Assembly: GCA_946478985.1 (NCBI GenBank)
Contig: CAMLDZ010000147.1
Span: 1 to 6,684, forward strand
Source: an uncultured Solimonas sp.
Lineage (GTDB): Bacteria > Pseudomonadota > Gammaproteobacteria > Nevskiales > Nevskiaceae
DNA: 6,684 nt
Direction: 5' to 3'
This document shows, in pieces, positions 1 through 5,600 of this stretch (position 1 is the first letter of the stretch; each line of letters starts with the position of its first letter). A program made the position numbers and the translations under genes. Below the pieces are notes generated by a model. That model saw only the letters and a program-made list of their open reading frames with translations. It was not told where the DNA came from and made no database searches.

Positions 1-1116
1 CTGCGCGGCGCCCTGCGCTTGCTGGGTCTGCCGCGCCAGCCGCGCCAGCTGCTCGATGCGGCCGGCGCCGTGGCGGTGATCGCGCGCCAGCTGCGCGGCC
101 AGCGACGTGGCGCAGGGTGCGTCACCGAGCGCCTGCCGCCACAGCGTCTCGCGCTCGGCGCGGTCCGGCGCCGGCAGCCGCCATTCCGGCCAGGCCTGCT
201 GCGGCGGCGCGACGCTGCCGTCGATGCCGCAGATCGCCAGTGCCGGACCGCGGTAGTACTTCAGCGCCGGCAGCCGCCGGCATTCGCCCGGTGCCGGGTC
301 GGCGACGAATACCGGCAGCAGGCCGCGCAGCAGCAGCCAGGGTTCGAAGCCCGGCGGCGGCGCGCCGTCGATGAACACCGCGCGCAGGTCCAGCGCGGCG
401 GCGATCTGCCGCGCCACCGCCCGCGCCTCCTGCGGCGCCGCGCTGCGCAGCAGCAGACCGGCGGCCGGCGCCGCGGCCAGCGCGGCGGCGTGACGCCGTG
501 CCTGCGCCAGCACGCGCGCCGGCAATAGCGGGCCCGGCCCGCCGTCGATGTCGAGCGGCGCGTTGGCCCACACCGCGTCGCCGCCGCCGAGCGCGCGCAG
601 CAGCGGCAGCGGAATCGCCAGCGCGCGCTCCGGCAGCGGCTGCGACTCCTGCAGCAGGTTCAGCAGGCCGCTGGCGACCGCGACACCGCCGGCCAGCGTG
701 GCGATGTCGCCGCCGCCGAGCAGCGGCAGCAGGGTGCTGCCGAGCAGGCCCAGCGTCGGCCGCGCGGCGCCGACCGGCGCCTGCAGCCAGGCCAGCGTGC
801 GGCCGCTGAGCGCATCGGTCTCGACCGCGGCGGCGAGCGCGACGGCCAGCAGCTCGACCGGCTGCAGCGGCAGCTGCCGTGCCAGGCGCAGCAGCGGCTG
901 GTCGGCCGCGCAGGGCGCGGCGAGCGCCAGATCCAGCGCCGCGCGCCACTGCGCGGCGTCGCGCCAGCGCAGCTGCTGCGCCAGATGCAGGGCCTCGGCG
1001 TTCTTGCCGCCGGCACCGGTCTGCAGCGCCACCGCGCCCAGCGCCAGCGCCGCCAGTGCCGGCGCGGACTCCGCGCTGTCGGCGCGCGCGGCGGCGGCGG
1101 TATCGAAAGGGCTCAT
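1..1116 (-). CDS. AAA+ ATPase of eCIS type, N-terminal part (3' partial)
   Basis: ATG at 1114-1116 opens a frame of exactly 372 codons that runs off the left edge without a stop. A GAGGAG Shine-Dalgarno lies 8 bases upstream, so the start is well supported. Residues 1-45 are Ala-rich. About 60-185 looks like the helical/winged-helix region of eCIS ATPases: LPLQPVELLAVALAAAVETD, TLAWLQAPVGAARPTLGLLG and LPLLRALGGGDAVWANAPLD. About 195-370 looks like a first AAA+ domain: AAGLLLRSAAPQEARAVARQ, AALDLRAVFIDGA, PALAICGIDG, WPEWRLPAPDRAERETLWRQ, and a sensor-2-like end RHGAGRIEQLARLARQTQQ. The P-loop position lacks GxxxxGK[ST], so this domain is probably degenerate. In the family, a second AAA+ domain with intact Walker motifs follows, which would be outside the window. 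The ATPase is thought to act in the cytoplasm in assembly or loading of the particle, but its exact role is unsettled. Confidence 0.88.
   Translation of the reverse strand, partial: MSPFDTAAAARADSAESAPALAALALGAVALQTGAGGKNAEALHLAQQLRWRDAAQWRAALDLALAAPCAADQPLLRLARQLPLQPVELLAVALAAAVETDALSGRTLAWLQAPVGAARPTLGLLGSTLLPLLGGGDIATLAGGVAVASGLLNLLQESQPLPERALAIPLPLLRALGGGDAVWANAPLDIDGGPGPLLPARVLAQARRHAAALAAAPAAGLLLRSAAPQEARAVARQIAAALDLRAVFIDGAPPPGFEPWLLLRGLLPVFVADPAPGECRRLPALKYYRGPALAICGIDGSVAPPQQAWPEWRLPAPDRAERETLWRQALGDAPCATSLAAQLARDHRHGAGRIEQLARLARQTQQAQGAAQ
1113..1116 (-). other. ATGA stop/start overlap, gene 2 to ATPase
   Basis: On the minus strand, ATGA holds the ATPase start (ATG) and the stop of the 508-residue protein (TGA). 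This is a classic translational-coupling overlap and implies one mRNA and matched expression. Confidence 0.9.
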
Positions 1117-2639
1117 CGCGCAAGCTCCTCGTAATGGAAGCCGACGATGTAGCCGAGCCAGGGCAGCCAGCCGGGATCGAGATCGAGGCCGCTGCGGCGC
1201 ACGCGCAGATCGAGCTCGGCCAGCGGCAGCTCGATGTCCAGGTGCGTGTCGCTGCTGCGCACGCGGCCGCGACGGCGCAGCAGCTCGCGCAGGCCGAGCC
1301 CCGCGCTACGGCGCAGATAGCGCTGCAGTACCAGCCGCCAGGCCAGTAGCAGGGCGCGCAGATCGCCGCGCGCGGCCAGCCGCTCCGCCAGCGCCGGCGA
1401 CAGCAGCGGCCGCGCGCCGGCCAGCCAGGCCGCCGGCAGCGACCACGGCGGCAAGGCCGCCGGCGCCGCATCAATGCCGGCGGCGAAAGCAGCGCGCAGC
1501 GGATCGTCGTCTGCCACCGCGTGGCCTGCGCAGAGGTCCAGCAGCAGCAGTTGCGCGAACTGCGCCTCGGCCAGTGCCGGCTCGCGCTGCAGCCAGGCTT
1601 CGATGCCCAGCCGGGCGAGCGCGTTGAGCGCAAAGCCCAGGCCGGCGTGTTCGCTGCGCAAGCCGTCGATGCCCGCGGCGGGCGGCGCCGACGGCGCGAA
1701 CGGCAACGTCACCGGCGCAGGTTCACGCGTCGTGGGCGACGTCACCGGCGAAGCCTCAATAGCTACCGACAGCTCCGGGCGCCAAGCACGCATCGGCGCG
1801 TGCCCCAGAGCCACATCCGCCGGCGCCTGCCTTGTGGCCAGCCGGTCCGCTTGCTCCGAACGCACCGTGCTCGCCTGCTGCAGCAGCGCCGCCGCCTGCG
1901 CCGGCACGCGCGGATCGCCGAGGCGCGCGCTGCGCTCGGCGACCAGCAGCAGCGCAACGATGAAACGGCGCGACGCCACGCTGGACGGCGGCGCAGCCTG
2001 CAACTGCTGCAAGGCCGCCTGCAGCATCGGCGTCGGCGTCGGCGTCGGCGGCTCGACCGTCGTCGCCTCGGCGTCGAGCGACCAGCGGCATTGCATCGCG
2101 AGCTGCGCGGCGCTGCCGGCGTCGAGCCGCGCGACGACCGCCTGCAGATGCTGCTGCGCGGCGAGCTCGCGCAGCCAGCGCGCTGCCGCGACGACACCGC
2201 CGGGCTCACGCAACAGCGCCGCCCATACCGCCACGAATGCCGCCGCCGGCGTCTGCGCCGGCACGAACGCCGGCACCGCGCGCGTCCAGAACCAGTCGCG
2301 TGGCAGGCGGCCCTGCAGCAGCTGCGACAGCAGCTGCAGATGCGCCTGCAGCGGCGTCGCGAACCACACGGCCGGCGCCTGCGCGGCATCTGCGGCATGT
2401 GCCGGCAATGCTCGCTGCTGCGCCTGTCGCAGCGCCTGCTCGACGCGCAGCGCGACGCTGGCGGCACTGGCTTGCGGGTCCAGGCGCGGCAGCTGGATGC
2501 GGCGGATCAGCAGCAGGCGGCCGGCGTCGCCGAGCGAGGCCGTGCGCAAAGCGTCCTCGATCAGCCAGCGGCCGCGCTGCGCCGCCGCGTCCTGCGGCGC
2601 GCGGATGTGCAGGCGACGGACCTGGCGCATCGCCGTCAC
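1113..2639 (-). CDS. Two-domain protein encoded next to the eCIS-type ATPase, function unknown
   Basis: This 508-residue frame starts at GTG (2637-2639), overlapping the previous stop as GTGA, and ends in TGA at 1113-1115. An ATG at 2628-2630 (residue 4), with GGTGA five bases upstream, is a plausible alternative start. The N-terminal domain (about 5-190) includes GRWLIEDALRTASL, LLLIRRIQLPRL, VWFATPLQAHLQLLSQLLQG and DWFWTRAVPAF. A low-complexity linker (about 190-325) is rich in Pro, Ala, Thr and Gln, with a PTPTPTP run. The C-terminal domain (about 326-508) has HAGLGFALNALARLGIEAWL, a DDDPLRAAF segment and a closing DTHLDIELPLAELDLRVRRS ... DPGWLPWLG. I recall the AGL..L...L..LG, DDP and PGW.PWLG...FH patterns from proteins next to eCIS ATPases; a distant link to the CIS tape-measure-type family is possible but unproven. 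There is no signal peptide, membrane helix or catalytic motif. Confidence 0.92.
   Translation of the reverse strand: MTAMRQVRRLHIRAPQDAAAQRGRWLIEDALRTASLGDAGRLLLIRRIQLPRLDPQASAASVALRVEQALRQAQQRALPAHAADAAQAPAVWFATPLQAHLQLLSQLLQGRLPRDWFWTRAVPAFVPAQTPAAAFVAVWAALLREPGGVVAAARWLRELAAQQHLQAVVARLDAGSAAQLAMQCRWSLDAEATTVEPPTPTPTPMLQAALQQLQAAPPSSVASRRFIVALLLVAERSARLGDPRVPAQAAALLQQASTVRSEQADRLATRQAPADVALGHAPMRAWRPELSVAIEASPVTSPTTREPAPVTLPFAPSAPPAAGIDGLRSEHAGLGFALNALARLGIEAWLQREPALAEAQFAQLLLLDLCAGHAVADDDPLRAAFAAGIDAAPAALPPWSLPAAWLAGARPLLSPALAERLAARGDLRALLLAWRLVLQRYLRRSAGLGLRELLRRRGRVRSSDTHLDIELPLAELDLRVRRSGLDLDPGWLPWLGYIVGFHYEELAR
1125..1130 (-). promoter_or_regulatory. Ribosome binding site of the ATPase gene
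   Basis: The minus strand reads GAGGAG, 8 bases before the ATG at 1116. It sits inside the last codons of the upstream gene, where it encodes Glu-Glu just before Leu-Ala-Arg-stop. It fixes the ATPase start and supports coupled or re-initiated translation. Confidence 0.8.
1706..1750 (-). repeat. Pair of 12-base in-frame direct repeats in the linker
   Basis: ACGTCACCGGCG occurs at 1706-1717 and again at 1739-1750. The 33-base offset (11 codons) keeps both copies in the same frame, where they encode the two PVT triplets of SPVTSPTTREPAPVTLPF. This is likely an old duplication or a chance outcome of a Pro/Thr-rich linker. Confidence 0.7.
2027..2050 (-). repeat. Tandem hexamer repeat coding for a Pro-Thr run
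   Basis: Four exact copies of TCGGCG (plus strand) lie at 2027-2050. On the coding strand they encode part of VEPPTPTPTPML in the linker of the 508-residue protein. Six bases equal two codons, so slippage would lengthen or shorten the linker without breaking the frame. Confidence 0.85.
2636..2639 (-). other. GTGA stop/start overlap, large protein to gene 2
   Basis: On the minus strand, GTGA holds the GTG start of the 508-residue protein and the TGA stop of the large protein. No strong Shine-Dalgarno precedes the GTG. The same GGTGA string could instead serve as a weak ribosome binding site for the ATG at 2628-2630. Either start leaves the two genes coupled. Confidence 0.75.
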
Positions 2640-5600
2640 CGCGCCAGCACCGCGCTGTTGCTGAACTGCACGCGCATCGTCGTGGTCAGCTGCACGCTGG
2701 CCTGCGCGGTCTCGGTGATGCGCGCGCGGGCGACGCCGCCGGCCAGATCCTCGACCACGCCGCGCGCGACGATGCGCGCGTCGTCACCGTGCACCAGCAC
2801 CGGCATGCCGATGCGCAGTCGCGACAGATCGACCTGCACGTCGAGGCGCACGCCGGGCCGCGCCAGCACCGGCGCCGGCAGATGGCCGGCAATGATCTGT
2901 GCGACCGGCGCATGCGCGGCGAGCAGCAGACAGACGCGGACCAGATCGGCCACCAGATCGAGCGCCTGCGGATCGCCGTTGTCGACACGGCCGTAGAGCC
3001 AGTCGACCAGCGCCTGCGCGTCGCGGCGCAGGCCGAAGGCCAGCTCGCCCCAGCGCGGCAGGCTGGCGAGATTGCGCAGCGGCGGCGGTTCGTCGTACGC
3101 GGACAGCTGCTCGGCCCACAGCAGGCGCAGCGCCGGCGGTGTCTCGCCGAAGCGCGCGTACAGGCAGGCGGCGACCTGGGCGATGTCGTCGAGCGCCTGC
3201 GCGAGCCGCCGCGACAGCTCGGCGCGGCCATGCGCGGCGTCGAGCAGGTCGCCGATCGCCAGCAGCGCCGGCGCCTGCACGCGCAGCTGGCTCCAGCTGC
3301 TGGCGGCGAGCGCGGCGGTGTCGATCTGCGCGCTGACGACACGCTGCAGGCTGACGGTCTGCACCTGCTGCGCGGTGAACTGGGCGACCGCCAGCGCCAG
3401 CCTCGGGCCGCTCGCCGGCTGCCGCGCCGGCGCTGCCGCCAGCCGCTGCGCGGCGCGGGTCTTGGCGTAAGCGAACACGCCGGCCAGCGTGTCGACGCGA
3501 TCGAGCTGGTCGAGCAGTGGAACCAGCGGCGGCAGCCAGCGCAGCGGCACGTCGCGGAACTGCGCGACCAGTTCGCGCAGCTCCTCGGGCACGCCATCGT
3601 GACCGTTCAGGCAGGCCGGCACCGGGCTCGGCTGTGCGCCCGGATGCAGCGGCCGCTGCGGCACGGCCAGCAGGGCGTCGGCGAAGCGCGGGCGGCGGAA
3701 CACCACGCAGTTGACGTGTTCGTCGAGGATGCGGCGGCGACGCGCGTTGATCGCATCGATGCGCAGCTGCTCCTCTGCGCGCAGCGCCTGCGCCAGCGCC
3801 AGATCGTGGCGCGCCTCGGCCAGCTCGCCGGCGACGCTGCGCAGCCGCTGCTGCAGGCCCGCGGCCAGCTTGCCGATCTCGGCGCGCGTGCGCGTGCAGT
3901 CGTCGATGGCGTTGCGATAGGTCTGCACGCGGCCTTCGAGCAGGCGCAGCAGCGCGATGGTGTTGTCGATCAGCCGCACACCGGCCGAGAAATACGCGGC
4001 CTCGTGCTTTTCCGCCGGCTCGTCGGCATCGTCGTGACGCAGGCCGGCGAGGTTCAGATCGGCCAGCGTCGCCGGCTGGCGCGGCGCGCTGGCCGAGCTG
4101 CCGGGCTTGCTGTAGCCGGGCAGCACGATGTCGTCGACCTTGATGCCGGTGCCGCCGACGAAGCGGCTGATCTCGGTGACGGCGGCGAGCTTGCCTTCGA
4201 GCGCGAAGTTGCGCGCCTCGACCGGTGCCGGCTCCTGCAGGCGCTCGGCCACCGTCACCGTGTTCTGCGCGACGCCGATCAGCGGCGCGGCGGCGAGCAC
4301 CTCGGTCTCGTCGAAGCGCGCGGCGCCGCCGAGCAGGGTCGCATCGAACGCCGCCTGCCGGATCTGCTTCTGCGCGAGCGGCGTGCCGCCCAGATAGCGG
4401 GCCGCGAACACGCCGTCGCTGTAGACCGGCTCGGCCGCCAGCGGCTTGGCGCTGAGGCTGGAGGCGCCGCTGAGCCGGGTCTCGCTCATCAGCATCATCG
4501 GCTGCATCGGCAGCACCGGACCACTGCCGCCCTGCGGGGCCTCGCCGGTGACCACCTGCTTCTGCTGCACATAGTCGGCGAGCTGCTTCTGCGAGGCCAA
4601 GGCGGTCTCGCCGCGCGTGGCGATCTCGGCCAGCGCCGGCGAGGTCGCCAGCCGCGTCGCCTGGCTGGCGCCGAGCACCTGCTGGCGCACGCGGTAGATG
4701 TCGGTGCGCGCGCGCAGGAAGCTGAACTCGATGCGGTCGTCGGCGCGCGCGATTTTTTCGCGCAGCCGCGCGATCAGGCCGTCGAGCCCCAGATCCGGCA
4801 GCAGGCGGAAATCCTCGGCGACCACGCTGTTCTGCCAGCGCGCCACCAGCGCATCGCGCAGCGCCACCGAGCGGCGCACGCCGTCGGACACCGTGCCGTA
4901 ATCGTCCTCGGCGATCGCCGCCAGCTCGGCGGCCGGCAGCTGCCAGTCCCAGGCCTCCTCGAAGCCGCGCACGGGATTCGGCTGCGCGCCGACCGGCAAG
5001 GCGTCGCTGAGCCACACGGTGTCGCCGCCCAGGCCGGCCTTGCCGGCCCAGCCCCAGTCGGCGGCGCCGTCGAACAGCGAGAACGCCAGGCCGCCGGCGG
5101 CCGTGCCGCCGAGCCCGAGCGCCTCGACCGGCACCTCCAGCCGCGTCCACACGCCGGGCTTGGGCAGGCCGCCGATGCGCAGCCGGCTGGCGCTGCCGTC
5201 GCTACCGAACTCGATGCGGTTGGCGCCCCAGTAGGCGCGATGCTCCCAGCTGGCGACCGGCGCGCCGCTGGCGTCCGGCGTCCTGGCGTGGACCTGCAGC
5301 ATCAGCGTCTGCGGCGGCGCCGCCGGATCGAGCCGCACCCAGACCACCAGCCGCTCGCCGGCGGCCAGCGTCAGCGGCGCGCTGGCGCCGACGAAGTAGT
5401 GCTGGTGCACGCCGTCGCGCACGGCGCTGCGATGCACGCGCGTGCTGGCGAACGGCAGGCCGGCCAGCGTCTCGTCGCCGAGCGCTTCGGGATCGGGCTC
5501 GGCCTGTACCGGCAGGCGGCCGCTGACGGTCTCGTCGAGCAGTTCGGCGCGGCGGCGCAGCAGCTCGCGGCGCCACAGCCACTCGCGGCGCCGTGTGGTG

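Noticed and set aside
1015..1068. Ala/Leu-rich stretch near the ATPase N-terminus as a signal peptide or membrane helix
   Set aside because: It is preceded by acidic and polar residues, not a basic N-region. It is short and alanine-dominated, and a cytoplasmic ATPase is expected.
122..1633. 503-codon minus-strand frame crossing the gene 2/ATPase junction
   Set aside because: It is out of frame with both supported genes, and its translation is Ala/Arg/Gly/Cys-rich low complexity. The two coupled frames explain the same DNA far better.
1521..2996. 491-codon plus-strand frame opposite gene 2
   Set aside because: Arg/Gln-rich translation with no recognisable motif, antisense to a well-supported gene; a GC shadow.
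4752..4757. Short T run as a possible terminator
   Set aside because: It lies inside the coding region (Glu-Lys-Ile codons on the minus strand) with no convincing stem before it in either direction.
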